From the NCBI GenBank assembly GCA_052168315.1, contig JBQLZO010000085.1, positions 1 to 11,728 of the forward strand: a stretch of DNA of 11,728 nucleotides, in the 5' to 3' direction. The position numbers were made by a program, and so were the translations under genes. A model generated the notes under the pieces. That model searched no databases and was not told the origin of the DNA. It saw only the letters and a program-made list of their open reading frames with translations. Below, in pieces: positions 1 to 6,609 of the stretch. Source of the stretch: JBQLZO01 sp052168315. GTDB taxonomy: Bacteria; Planctomycetota; Phycisphaerae; Phycisphaerales; UBA1924. How positions within the stretch are numbered: position 1 is the first letter of the stretch; each line of letters starts with the position of its first letter.

Positions 1-7
1 CGCCTGA

Positions 8-45
8 CCCCCCCCAACCCCCCCAACCCCCCCCAACCTCCCCCC
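8..45. repeat. C-tract repeat (C8-AA-C7-AA-C8-AA-CCT-C6)
   Basis: Three runs of seven or eight C separated by AA, then CCT and a C6 run. The - strand therefore carries four long G runs with two- to five-base loops, a composition that can form a G-quadruplex. Related tracts recur at 3185-3209, 5965-5977, 9353-9400 and 11688-11728. Nothing indicates that the tract is coding. The TGA at 5-7 might be the stop of a + strand gene to the left, but too little sequence is present to say. Confidence 0.7.
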
Positions 46-326
46 AGGCCTTCCAACTCCCCCGGAGCCCTTCCCACGCCTGCTGACCCTCCCGGCGCCC
101 CGCACACGCATCTCGCAGACGCCACTCAGAATCACCCTCTGAGCACCGTGGCGCGGGTTTGTCGCCCAATCGGGCACATCACCCTTGATCCATCCGCCCG
201 TTCACGGTGAGATGGGGTTGCGTCCGCGAATCGTGGGCGAGCCGCGCGGTCCATGCGCTGGAGCATGGTTCGATCTTCGAAAGATCCCCGCTGGCCCTCA
301 GGATGTCCTCTGGAAGGAGAGATCCC
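46..326 (+). other. Non-coding leader region upstream of the dockerin-tail gene
   Basis: No convincing gene is seen here. The stretch holds a small stem (CTCAGA 125-130 with TCTGAG 138-143) and two consecutive hairpins: CCATGC 251-256 with GCATGG 263-268, and GATCTT 272-277 with AAGATC 281-286. These lie 40-75 bases before the start codon, so they would sit in the 5' leader if transcription begins further left. I see no clear -35/-10 pair and do not recognise a known riboswitch. The strong Shine-Dalgarno at 314-320 closes the region. Confidence 0.4.
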
Positions 327-1856
327 ATGAAGCGCACCAATCCCATGACCACGACCACCACCGTTCGGAGCGCGATCCTCGCGGGCACGCTGCTCGCGCT
401 GGCCGGCACCGCCCTCGCCGGCACCGCGCCCGAGTACAAGATCCTCGTCAAGGAAGGCGACATGATCCCCGGCATCGCCGAGTTCTTCCGCGTCGACAAT
501 GTCGCGGTCAACAATGTCGGCCAGTGGCTCGTCGAGGGCGACACGACCTTCCCGGACACCGAGGCCGACACCGTGCTGCTCAATAACGCCGGGGTTCTTT
601 TTCAGGAGGGCCAGTCCCTCTCCGAGCCCGCCGGCGCGTTCCTCGACAGCTTCGACGCAGTGACCATCAACAACAACGGCGACACCAGCTGGAACTTCTT
701 CCTCGACGGCACCTCCGGCTCCTCCGACGACAGCGGCGTGTACTTCAACCAGTCGCTCGTCATCCAGGAGAGCTTCGTCTCCACCGCCCCCGAACTCTCG
801 CCCGGCACGCCCTACATCGGGTTCTTCGAGACGAAGATCAACGATGCCAACCAGATCTTCATCGTCGCCTCCGTCGATGACCCGGCCATCGCCTCCAGCG
901 TCGACCGCGCCCTCGTCCGCGTCGACTACGACCCCAACACCGGCTCGTTCACCGAGACCGCCATCGCGAAGGAAGGCGATGACATCTTCGGCTCACCGGT
1001 CACCGACTTCGGCACCGGCCCCGAGGACTTCGCCTTCAACAATGATGGCGACTCGCTCTACACCTTCGACACCACCGCCGCCACGAGCATGGACTCGGGC
1101 GTCATCCTCCACTCCGCCGGCAGCGGATTCCTCGTCGCGCTCGAGGGCCAGCCCTCGCCCGTGCCCGGCAGGAACTGGGGTTCGTTCTCCAGCGTCAGCG
1201 TCGACCTGAGCAACGAGGGCAGCTACCTCATCCGCGGCGACCTCGATGGCGCCACCACCGACGATGCGGTGCTCGTGCTCAACGATGGCGGCGGCTTCTC
1301 CGTCGTCGCACGCGAGGGCGACACCGTCCCCGCCTCGCTCGGCGGCGTGTTCACCTACGAGAACTTCGGGCTCACCAGCGCCCCCGTCTTCGTCGCCGAC
1401 ACCGATGAGGTCCTCTACTACGCCGAGTGGAGCAACCCCGACACCTCCGGCGACACCGCCCTCATGATCGACCTCAGCCCCATCCTCCTCGAGGGCACCA
1501 CGCTCGTCGAGGACTTCAAGGTCATCGGCATCGCCAACGGCCAGGATGCGTTCCAGTTCTCCGACAACGGACGCTTCATCATCGCCGAGGTCACGCTCGA
1601 AGACCCCGCGACACTCGAAGCGCTCAACGCCGCCATCCTCATCGACCGCTTCCCGCCCGTCGAGCCCACATGCCCCGGCGATGCCGATGGCGATGGCGAC
1701 ATCGACTCCGACGATCTGGCCATCATCCTCACCTTCTTCGGATGCTCGAACCCCGACCCCGAACTCTGCCCCAGCATCGATGGCGATGGCGATGTCGACT
1801 CCAACGACCTGAGCATCGTGCTCAGCGGCTTCGGCTCGCTCTGCGATCCCATCTGA
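327..1856 (+). CDS. Secreted seven-repeat (probable beta-propeller) protein with C-terminal dockerin-type tail
   Basis: 509 residues. The ATG at 327 is chosen because AAGGAGA (314-320) lies seven bases upstream; an in-frame ATG at 207 has no such site. Residues 1-31 look like a Sec signal peptide (hydrophobic core about 16-30, likely cleavage after ALA at 31). Residues 43-440 contain seven loosely similar units of 51-69 residues. Each starts with an EGD/EGQ-like turn (43, 94, 148 degenerate, 217, 273, 330, 389), and most continue to an N-x-x-G turn and beta-rich segments. Seven such units suggest a seven-bladed propeller, which is an inference. The tail (449-509) has two dockerin-like calcium loops: D452-D454-D456-D460-D463 and S483-D485-D487-D491-D494, the second with Ser in place of the first Asp. 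Four cysteines (449, 473, 481, 506) surround them. Such tails are common on exported planctomycete proteins. The ligand is unknown. A strong hairpin follows the stop. Confidence 0.85.
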   Translation: MKRTNPMTTTTTVRSAILAGTLLALAGTALAGTAPEYKILVKEGDMIPGIAEFFRVDNVAVNNVGQWLVEGDTTFPDTEADTVLLNNAGVLFQEGQSLSEPAGAFLDSFDAVTINNNGDTSWNFFLDGTSGSSDDSGVYFNQSLVIQESFVSTAPELSPGTPYIGFFETKINDANQIFIVASVDDPAIASSVDRALVRVDYDPNTGSFTETAIAKEGDDIFGSPVTDFGTGPEDFAFNNDGDSLYTFDTTAATSMDSGVILHSAGSGFLVALEGQPSPVPGRNWGSFSSVSVDLSNEGSYLIRGDLDGATTDDAVLVLNDGGGFSVVAREGDTVPASLGGVFTYENFGLTSAPVFVADTDEVLYYAEWSNPDTSGDTALMIDLSPILLEGTTLVEDFKVIGIANGQDAFQFSDNGRFIIAEVTLEDPATLEALNAAILIDRFPPVEPTCPGDADGDGDIDSDDLAIILTFFGCSNPDPELCPSIDGDGDVDSNDLSIVLSGFGSLCDPI

Positions 1857-1912
1857 GCGCGCCCAGCGCCCCACATCAAGACACACGCCGGCGATCACGC
1901 CGGTCGCAACGC

Positions 1913-1957
1913 CGCACCCGCCGAGCCCCAACCGGACTCGGCGGGTGCGTTCGCTTT
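1913..1957 (+). terminator. Intrinsic-type terminator after the dockerin-tail gene
   Basis: A perfect 13-bp stem (CGCACCCGCCGAG 1913-1925 with CTCGGCGGGTGCG 1937-1949) has an 11-base loop and is followed by TTCGCTTT. The T stretch is short and interrupted, as expected in very GC-rich DNA. A smaller stem (CCGGCG 1888-1893, CGCCGG 1898-1903) precedes it. The position 57 bases after the stop at 1856 fits transcription termination. Confidence 0.7.
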
Positions 1958-2097
1958 CACGAGCCATCACCCGCCATCGAGCGGTACGCTGGCCCCATCC
2001 CCACATCATCGGTGTCGATCCGCATCACCCGGCGCGCCCGCCCGTGCGCCCCCATCCACTGAACCGAGCCGCGAGAGCCAACGGAGCACCCTCCCCC

Positions 2098-2676
2098 ATG
2101 CCCACCACCACGCCCAGCACCCCGCCCACTGATGCCCCGCACCTGGCCGGCAGCACGCCCGCCGCGTTCGACTCGTGGCACAGCGCGATCAACGCCCTGA
2201 ACACCGTCGAAGCCGCGCACCGCGCGGGAACGCTCCGCGCCCATGGGTCGTGGACGCCCGCCCAGATCCTCGACCACCTCGCCCGATTCCTCCGCGCCAC
2301 GACGGATGGCTTCGGCGATGCATCGCCGCCGTGGATCATCCGGTTCATCGGGCGGAAGCTGCTCCGCAACTCGGCCCTCACCGCGGACAAGCCCACGCCC
2401 AAGGGGCTCGCCCTCCCCGGCGCCATCGGCAGGCTCCTGCTCCCCGAGCAATCGCCCGACTTCGACGAGGCCATGCGCACGCTCAGAGAACGCGTCCAGC
2501 AGGTCCGGTCGGCCACCGACGAAGGACGGAACCCCTACATCGCCGAATCGCCGCTCTTCGGCCCGCTCACCGCCGAGCAGTGGACCCTCCTGCACCTCAA
2601 GCACTTCCGCCACCACCTCGGGTTCCTGAGCATCGCCGCCGGCGAGCCGTCCGCCGCCCCCGCGCCCCACGCCTGA
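2098..2676 (+). CDS. DUF1569 (DinB-like four-helix) protein
   Basis: 192 residues from the ATG at 2098. Upstream in-frame sequence is low complexity and includes the terminator region, so earlier starts are unlikely. Residues about 24-180 resemble the DUF1569 family, which belongs to the DinB/YfiT-like metal-binding helical fold. The pattern W52-T-P-A-Q-I-L-D-H60-L and the late cluster H166-L-K-H169-F-R-H172-H173-L-G-F supply the histidines expected for metal binding. The biochemical role of the family is not established. The first 22 residues are rich in Thr and Pro and look disordered. The Shine-Dalgarno is weak: GGAG at 2083-2086 is 11 bases from the ATG. A TACGCT hexamer at 1985-1990 could be a -10 element. 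panD starts 97 bases downstream on the same strand. Confidence 0.75.
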   Translation: MPTTTPSTPPTDAPHLAGSTPAAFDSWHSAINALNTVEAAHRAGTLRAHGSWTPAQILDHLARFLRATTDGFGDASPPWIIRFIGRKLLRNSALTADKPTPKGLALPGAIGRLLLPEQSPDFDEAMRTLRERVQQVRSATDEGRNPYIAESPLFGPLTAEQWTLLHLKHFRHHLGFLSIAAGEPSAAPAPHA

Positions 2677-2760
2677 ACCGCCGCCCGACTGACGCCCATG
2701 GTCCCCTCACGCTCGCCCGCGCACCCCCCGCTCCCGGGCAGCCATCAGGGCGGATCGGCC

Positions 2761-2766
2761 TACCAT
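2761..2766 (+). promoter_or_regulatory. Possible -10 element of panD (leaderless-type spacing)
   Basis: TACCAT fits the TANNNT pattern and ends seven bases before the panD ATG, so a transcript could begin at or next to the start codon. No Shine-Dalgarno precedes this ATG. No clear -35 box is seen. Two other genes in the window show the same arrangement (4118-4123 and 11678-11683). Confidence 0.35.
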
Positions 2767-2773
2767 CCGCCCC

Positions 2774-3151
2774 ATGTTCCGGAAGGTCCTCCACAGCAAG
2801 GTCCACATGGCCACGGTCACCGCCGCCAGGCCCGACTATGTCGGCTCGATCACCATCGATCGCGACCTCATGGACGCCGTGGGGCTCCGGGCCTCCGACG
2901 CCGTGCTCGTGGCCAACTGCCGCAGCGGCGCACGCTTCGAGACCTATGTCTTCGAGGGACGCTCCGGCGGCGGGCAGATCGAGGTCAACGGCGCCGCCGC
3001 ACACCTCGTCGAACCCGGCGACCAGGTCATCATCCTCCACTTCGCCTTCATGACCGATGAGCAGTACAACGCGTTCAAGCCCCGCGTCGTCATCCCCACG
3101 CCGGACAACAAGGTCGCACGCGTGCTCAACTACGAGCCCACCCTGCGCTGA
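2774..3151 (+). CDS. panD: Aspartate 1-decarboxylase
   Basis: 125 residues, close to the usual PanD length. The enzyme converts L-aspartate to beta-alanine for pantothenate and coenzyme A synthesis in the cytoplasm. The proenzyme cleaves itself between Gly24 and Ser25 to create a pyruvoyl group, and the site is present (D21-Y-V-G24-S25). Other family landmarks are in register: K9, H11, R54, T57, Y58 and the N72-G-A-A-A-H motif, so the enzyme should be active. The C-terminal part after about residue 98 is less conserved. The ATG at 2774 aligns with the usual N-terminus (MFRKVLHSKVH). The DHOD-like gene begins only 30 bases after the stop, so the two are probably cotranscribed. Confidence 0.95.
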   Translation: MFRKVLHSKVHMATVTAARPDYVGSITIDRDLMDAVGLRASDAVLVANCRSGARFETYVFEGRSGGGQIEVNGAAAHLVEPGDQVIILHFAFMTDEQYNAFKPRVVIPTPDNKVARVLNYEPTLR

Positions 3152-3170
3152 GCCCGACGCCCCCACCAGC

Positions 3171-3174
3171 GGAG
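3171..3174 (+). promoter_or_regulatory. Shine-Dalgarno pointing to the ATG at 3182
   Basis: GGAG lies seven bases upstream of the ATG at 3182. This is the only well-placed start signal between panD and the DHOD-like gene, yet this ATG is one base out of register with the downstream DHOD frame. It therefore supports an indel in the C-tract rather than a different start codon. Confidence 0.55.
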
Positions 3175-3181
3175 CGCCGCC

Positions 3182-4098
3182 ATGCCCCCCCCAACCCCCC
3201 CACCCCCCCGAGTCCACCCAGCGCTCCCAATGACTCCGATGGCGCATCCGGCCACGATGCGCTCGCCCGCCTCCGCAAGACGCTCAAGCCGCTGATCATC
3301 TCCGCCCCCTTCGGCAACTATGTCCAGCCCGAGGGCGCCACGCCCACCATCGGCACCTTCACGCCGCTCCGCCGCCCGGGACGCCTCTGGCGCATCATCA
3401 AGACCGTCCGGTACCACGGGGGCATCCGCGCGTGGACCAACAAGATCGGGCTCCGCAATCCCGGCATCGAATGGCTCGCCGAGCGCATCGCCGCCGGACG
3501 CACCCGCATCGACCACGCCATCCTCTCCATCCACGCCTTCGACGATGACGCGTGGCCGGCGATCCTCGATCGCGCCGCCGCGCTCCGCCCGCTGGCCATC
3601 GAGCTGAACATGTCCTGCCCGAATGTCGGGCATGTCAACTGGCCGCCCACGCTCTTCGAACGCGCCGCGGCCATCCAGTCTGCTTCCGCCGGCATCCCCA
3701 TCATCGCCAAGCTCCCGCCCGTGAACTACCAGGCCATGCTCGACGCCGCGCTGGGCGCGGGGCTCCGCGCCTTCCACTGCTGCAACACGCTGCCGGTCCC
3801 CACCGGCGGCATGTCCGGCAAGCCGCTCAAGCCCATCGCGCTCCAGTGCATCGCCGACCTCCGGCGCCGGGCGCGGAGCGAATCACCCGCGCTCGACGAG
3901 GCGCTGATCATCATCGGCGGCGGCGGCATCACCACCCCCGCCGACATCGACGACTACGCCCGCGCCGGCGCCACCCACTTCGCCATCGGCACCAAGGCCT
4001 TCAACCCCGCCCTCCTCTTCGGGCACGCGCCGCTCCGCCCGCTCATCGAGCACGCCGCGCGCACGCACGCCGGCGCGCCACACCCAGCGAACATCTGA
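3182..4098 (+). CDS. Dihydroorotate dehydrogenase-like flavoprotein (PyrD family), apparent frameshift near the start
   Basis: About 305 residues if one C is restored in the tract at 3185-3209. Family marks in the downstream frame are strong: I-G-L-R-N-P-G (3445-3465), N-M-S-C-P-N (3607-3624) with the Cys used as base by class 1 enzymes, a GG-M-S-G-K-P-L-K-P stretch (about 3805-3834), and the FMN-phosphate GGGGI (3916-3930). The family oxidises dihydroorotate to orotate in pyrimidine synthesis; the related dihydropyrimidine dehydrogenase domain cannot be excluded. The downstream frame is open from 3061 but has no ATG, GTG or TTG before the ATG at 3610, which lies inside the NMSCPN motif. The ATG at 3182, with its GGAG, is in another frame that stops after 38 codons. 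The corrected N-terminus is a short Pro-rich stretch. The phosphatase gene follows after 32 bases. Confidence 0.75.
3185..3209 (+). repeat. C8-AA-C7-A-C7 homopolymer tract inside the DHOD-like start region
   Basis: Three C runs directly after the ATG at 3182. Gain of one C (or loss of two) would join that ATG to the DHOD frame. Long C runs are prone both to replication slippage and to sequencing or assembly error, so the apparent frameshift may be biological or technical. Confidence 0.8.
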
Positions 4099-4117
4099 TC
4101 AACCCCGCCCGCCCAAC

Positions 4118-4123
4118 TACACT
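4118..4123 (+). promoter_or_regulatory. Possible -10 element of the phosphatase gene
   Basis: TACACT (TANNNT pattern) ends seven bases before the ATG at 4131, the same spacing as at panD, with no Shine-Dalgarno in between. It suggests a separate, possibly leaderless transcript within the + strand cluster. Confidence 0.3.
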
Positions 4124-4130
4124 CACGCCG

Positions 4131-4676
4131 ATGAGCACGCCCGCCCAACCCAACCCCATCAACACCCCGCCCGACATCCCCGATGGCCAGCCCATCGGAC
4201 TCCTGTTCGTCTGCCTCGGCAACATCTGCCGCTCGCCGCTGGCAGAGGGCGTCTTCCAGCACCTCGCCCGCGAGCGCGGGCTCCTCCATCGCTTCGACAT
4301 CGACTCGGCCGGCACCGGCGCGTGGCACACCGGCGAGCGCGCCGACCCACGCACCATCGCCATCGGCCAGCGCTACGGCGTCGCCGTCAACTCCATCGCC
4401 CGCCAGATCGCCCCCGCCGACTGGACGCGGTTCCACTACATCCTCGTCATGGACCCCTCCAACCACGCCAACGCCCTCCGCGCCGGCGCCCCCGCCCAGC
4501 GCCTCCACTACCTCCGCTCGTTCGATCCCGCCCACCGCGCCGAGCGCAACCCCCAGCGCCTCATCGTCCCCGACCCCTACGAGGATGACGATGGCTTCGA
4601 CCTTGTCTACCAGCAGGTCCATGCCGCGGGGCGCGGGCTCCTCGAAGCCCTCATCACCGCCCATCGCCTCGCCTGA
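4131..4676 (+). CDS. Low-molecular-weight protein tyrosine phosphatase
   Basis: 181 residues. The catalytic P-loop C-x5-R-S is complete (V27-C28-L-G-N-I-C-R34-S35-P36): Cys28 is the nucleophile and Arg34 binds phosphate. The general-acid loop D148-P-Y150-E-D-D is present near the C-terminus, as in active members. These enzymes dephosphorylate phosphotyrosine; in bacteria they often oppose tyrosine kinases controlling exopolysaccharide, but no kinase is seen here. Arsenate reductases share the fold, but the DPY loop favours phosphatase. Residues 1-20 form a Pro-rich extension ahead of the usual beginning (I-G-L-L-F-V-C), so translation might start internally, although no in-frame ATG is available there. 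No signal peptide is seen, so the protein is cytoplasmic. The gene lies 32 bases after the DHOD-like gene and converges on the outer-membrane gene. Confidence 0.9.
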   Translation: MSTPAQPNPINTPPDIPDGQPIGLLFVCLGNICRSPLAEGVFQHLARERGLLHRFDIDSAGTGAWHTGERADPRTIAIGQRYGVAVNSIARQIAPADWTRFHYILVMDPSNHANALRAGAPAQRLHYLRSFDPAHRAERNPQRLIVPDPYEDDDGFDLVYQQVHAAGRGLLEALITAHRLA

Positions 4677-4679
4677 GAC

Positions 4680-4764
4680 TTCGTTTCAGAACACTCCACA
4701 CCCTTGGTGGGATGGGCCTCCGGCCCGTCTCCTCGTCTTGCTCTACATCCGGTTCTGAAACGAA
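4680..4764. repeat. 85-bp element bounded by 13-bp perfect inverted repeats
   Basis: TTCGTTTCAGAAC at 4680-4692 is exactly inverted at 4752-4764 (GTTCTGAAACGAA). The interior carries a GGGCC-TCC-GGCCC hairpin (4714-4726). It sits between two convergent genes. It could be a bidirectional terminator or a copy of a small dispersed element. I see no second copy in the window and no obvious target-site duplication. Confidence 0.6.
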
Positions 4765-4799
4765 TTCTGAACCCAGCGCTGCCGCCCTCAGAACCGGAT
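4747..4799. terminator. 12-bp inverted repeat overlapping the 85-bp element
   Basis: ATCCGGTTCTGA (4747-4758) is exactly inverted at 4788-4799 (TCAGAACCGGAT). The right arm contains the stop codon of the outer-membrane gene. The left arm shares GTTCTGA with the 13-bp repeat, so the two structures are mutually exclusive. A role in terminating one or both convergent transcripts is likely but inferred; no T tract is seen. Confidence 0.4.
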
Positions 4800-5759
4800 C
4801 GTCAGCCCCGCGAACAGCCCCGCGATCGACCCGGAGATCTCCAGGTCATCGCTCCCGCCATCGAAGCTGTTGTGCGCGTACCGGTATCCGATGTCGGTCT
4901 GGATGTTGTTCGTCCACGCGTACCCCACCGTGGCCGTGATGTCGGCCGAGAACGAATCGCTCCACACGCCCACATCGCCCGTCACATCGATCGTGATCCG
5001 GTTCTCGAAGTCGATCCGCAGCCCGAGCCCCACCGTCGGCTGCACCCAGGTCTCGTCCGCGCCCGTCGACTGCCCCGCCGCGCCGCCGCTCAGCGCGGTG
5101 ATCTCGATGTCGTAGTGGTTCACCCGCACGCCGCCGAACAGCTCGAGGTCGATGTTCACGCCGCGCTCCGGCGCGCGGATCCCCTCGCCGATCGGCGAGG
5201 CCGTCGCGTCCGTCAGATCCGCCGACCACACACGCCGCCCCACCCGCAGCTGCACGCTCGTCGATTCCAGGTCGGCGTTGATCCGGTCCCCATCCGCGAT
5301 CACGAACGCCCCGAAGTCCGCCGCCGTGCTCGAGCGCACATCGTCATCGGCGCTGAAGAACGCCGCCCGCGCCTCGACCTGCCAGTTCCCGATCCGCAGC
5401 CGCGCATCGAGCGTCGGCGCCGCCGAGACCTCATCAAAGTTCAGATCCTCGATCTGGCTGGTCCGCCCGCCCGGGAGCCGCAGATCGCCGCGCGGCGCTG
5501 CGAACCACACCCCCGGCTGGATCTCCAGCGTCCAATCGCGCGTCCGCTCGCGCAGGTTCGCTTCCAGGTGCGCGCCCGTGTCGTGGTCGTGCCCCAGCAG
5601 CAGTGGGGGGGCCTGCACCGGCTCCGCGCCCGCCGCCGCATCCTGCATCGCGCCGCGCGACTCCCCGCACACCACCAGCAGCGCAGCGCCCATCAGCGCG
5701 GTCCATCGCATCTCCGGCAAAATCTTCATCCACATCATCGCGATCGCTTTCCTCTTCAT
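4788..5759 (-). CDS. Probable outer-membrane beta-barrel protein
   Basis: 323 residues from the ATG at 5759. Residues 12-36 look like a signal peptide (charged start, then a hydrophobic stretch A-L-M-G-A-A-L-L-V-V-C). The Cys there is not in a proper lipobox. Internal ATGs at 5738 and 5729 are alternative starts, and none has a clear Shine-Dalgarno. The mature part alternates polar and hydrophobic residues in strand-like segments with Gly/Asp turns. It ends in S-I-A-G-L-F-A-G-L-T-I-R-F, and a terminal Phe after alternating hydrophobics is the usual barrel-insertion signature. The family is not recognised beyond this. It may be a small porin-like or structural barrel. The gene converges with the phosphatase gene and diverges from arfB. 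Confidence 0.65.
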   Translation of the reverse strand: MKRKAIAMMWMKILPEMRWTALMGAALLVVCGESRGAMQDAAAGAEPVQAPPLLLGHDHDTGAHLEANLRERTRDWTLEIQPGVWFAAPRGDLRLPGGRTSQIEDLNFDEVSAAPTLDARLRIGNWQVEARAAFFSADDDVRSSTAADFGAFVIADGDRINADLESTSVQLRVGRRVWSADLTDATASPIGEGIRAPERGVNIDLELFGGVRVNHYDIEITALSGGAAGQSTGADETWVQPTVGLGLRIDFENRITIDVTGDVGVWSDSFSADITATVGYAWTNNIQTDIGYRYAHNSFDGGSDDLEISGSIAGLFAGLTIRF

Positions 5760-5942
5760 GCGGTGCCCGCCATCCACCCGCCGAGCGCGCGTGGCGCAAC
5801 GCGCGGGAGCGAGTCGGAGAGCGGCTGGGGGGCACAGACTACCCTCACCACGGGCCCTCGAGCGCTGCCCACGCCCGCTCGTCCACCGCATCGCCCCGCC
5901 GCCCGCCCGACTCGACCACTCCAAGCCCCCAGCGACCGCCCG
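5760..5942. other. Divergent intergenic region (outer-membrane gene / arfB)
   Basis: This 183-bp gap must hold both promoters. A 7-bp stem (CGCGCGT 5786-5792, ACGCGCG 5799-5805) lies about 27 bases before the barrel-protein start and would fall in its leader. Overlapping TANNNT hexamers occur at 5836-5841 (- strand, TAGTCT) and 5840-5845 (+ strand, TACCCT), which could be a divergent -10 pair. No -35 boxes are convincing. Confidence 0.25.
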
Positions 5943-6539
5943 ATGCCTCCCACATTCCCGACCACCCCCCCCAACCCGCCCGACCCCCACAGCCCATCCG
6001 ACCCGGATGCGGGCGATGGGCGCCGCCGCGCGCGGGACCGCTCCGCCAAGCCCGACCCCGCGCCATCGCACCCCGATCCGCCCCCCGCGCCCTCCTCACC
6101 CCCCGCCCCGCCGCCGCCCAGCGAGGGCCTCGAACTCGCGCCCGGGCTCCGCGTGTGGCCCAACGCGCTGAGCATCTCCGCCTCCCGCTCGGCCGGGCCC
6201 GGCGGGCAGAATGTCAACAAGCGCTCCACCAAGATCGAACTCCGGCTCCGCGTCGCCGACCTGCCCCTCAAGGCCTGGCAGCGCGACCGGCTCCGGCGCC
6301 TCGCCGGCGCGCGCCTCACCTCCGACGATGAGCTCATCCTCACCGCCGAGACCGAGCGCACCCAGGGCGGCAACCGCCGCGCGGCCATGGAGCGCCTCCG
6401 CGCACTGCTCGTCGAAGCGATGCACCGCCCCGCGCCCCGTCGCCCCACCAAGCCCACCCGCGGGAGCATCGAACGTCGCATCAAGGCCAAGAAGGAACAA
6501 GGCGAGAAAAAGCGCCGCCGCCGCGATCCGCTCCAATAA
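5943..6539 (+). CDS. arfB: Alternative ribosome-rescue factor / peptidyl-tRNA hydrolase ArfB (YaeJ/ICT1 type)
   Basis: 198 residues. Residues about 61-198 form the RF-1-like catalytic domain with G85-P-G87-G88-Q89-N-V-N-K. The GGQ motif hydrolyses peptidyl-tRNA in the ribosomal active centre. A Lys/Arg-rich C-terminal tail (about 170-198, ending K-K-R-R-R-R-D) is the part that enters the empty mRNA channel in ArfB. The lack of a codon-recognition domain separates it from RF1/RF2. It releases peptides on ribosomes stalled without a stop codon. Residues 1-60 are a Pro-rich low-complexity extension not found in typical ArfB of about 140 residues. It includes a C8-AA-CCC tract (5965-5977) coding for Pro-Pro-Asn-Pro. 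The true start may be internal, but no in-frame ATG is available before the domain. No Shine-Dalgarno is seen. Confidence 0.88.
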   Translation: MPPTFPTTPPNPPDPHSPSDPDAGDGRRRARDRSAKPDPAPSHPDPPPAPSSPPAPPPPSEGLELAPGLRVWPNALSISASRSAGPGGQNVNKRSTKIELRLRVADLPLKAWQRDRLRRLAGARLTSDDELILTAETERTQGGNRRAAMERLRALLVEAMHRPAPRRPTKPTRGSIERRIKAKKEQGEKKRRRRDPLQ

Positions 6540-6563
6540 GCCCTCCCCCAACGCCCGCTCTCC

Positions 6564-6578
6564 ATGCCACCCCGGCAT
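6564..6578. terminator. Small hairpin between convergent arfB and hydrolase genes
   Basis: ATGCC (6564-6568) pairs with GGCAT (6574-6578) around a five-base loop in the 70-bp gap between two convergent stops. It lacks a T tract, so a terminator role is tentative. Confidence 0.3.
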
Positions 6579-6609
6579 CGCACCGCGGCGCACCCCTCCG
6601 CCCGGTCTC

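Noticed and set aside
1..45. C-tract as a telomere-like or CRISPR-like repeat
   Set aside because: Units are short and irregular without spacers, and the same kind of tract occurs inside the window. Nothing supports a chromosome end or a CRISPR array.
1681..1800. Short GATGGC tandem motifs
   Set aside because: They encode the Asp-Gly steps of the dockerin calcium loops and need no separate explanation as a DNA repeat.
993..2009. A 338-codon - strand frame under the dockerin-tail gene
   Set aside because: Gly/Val/Glu/Asp-rich reverse reading of a well-supported secreted protein; it also crosses the terminator hairpin.
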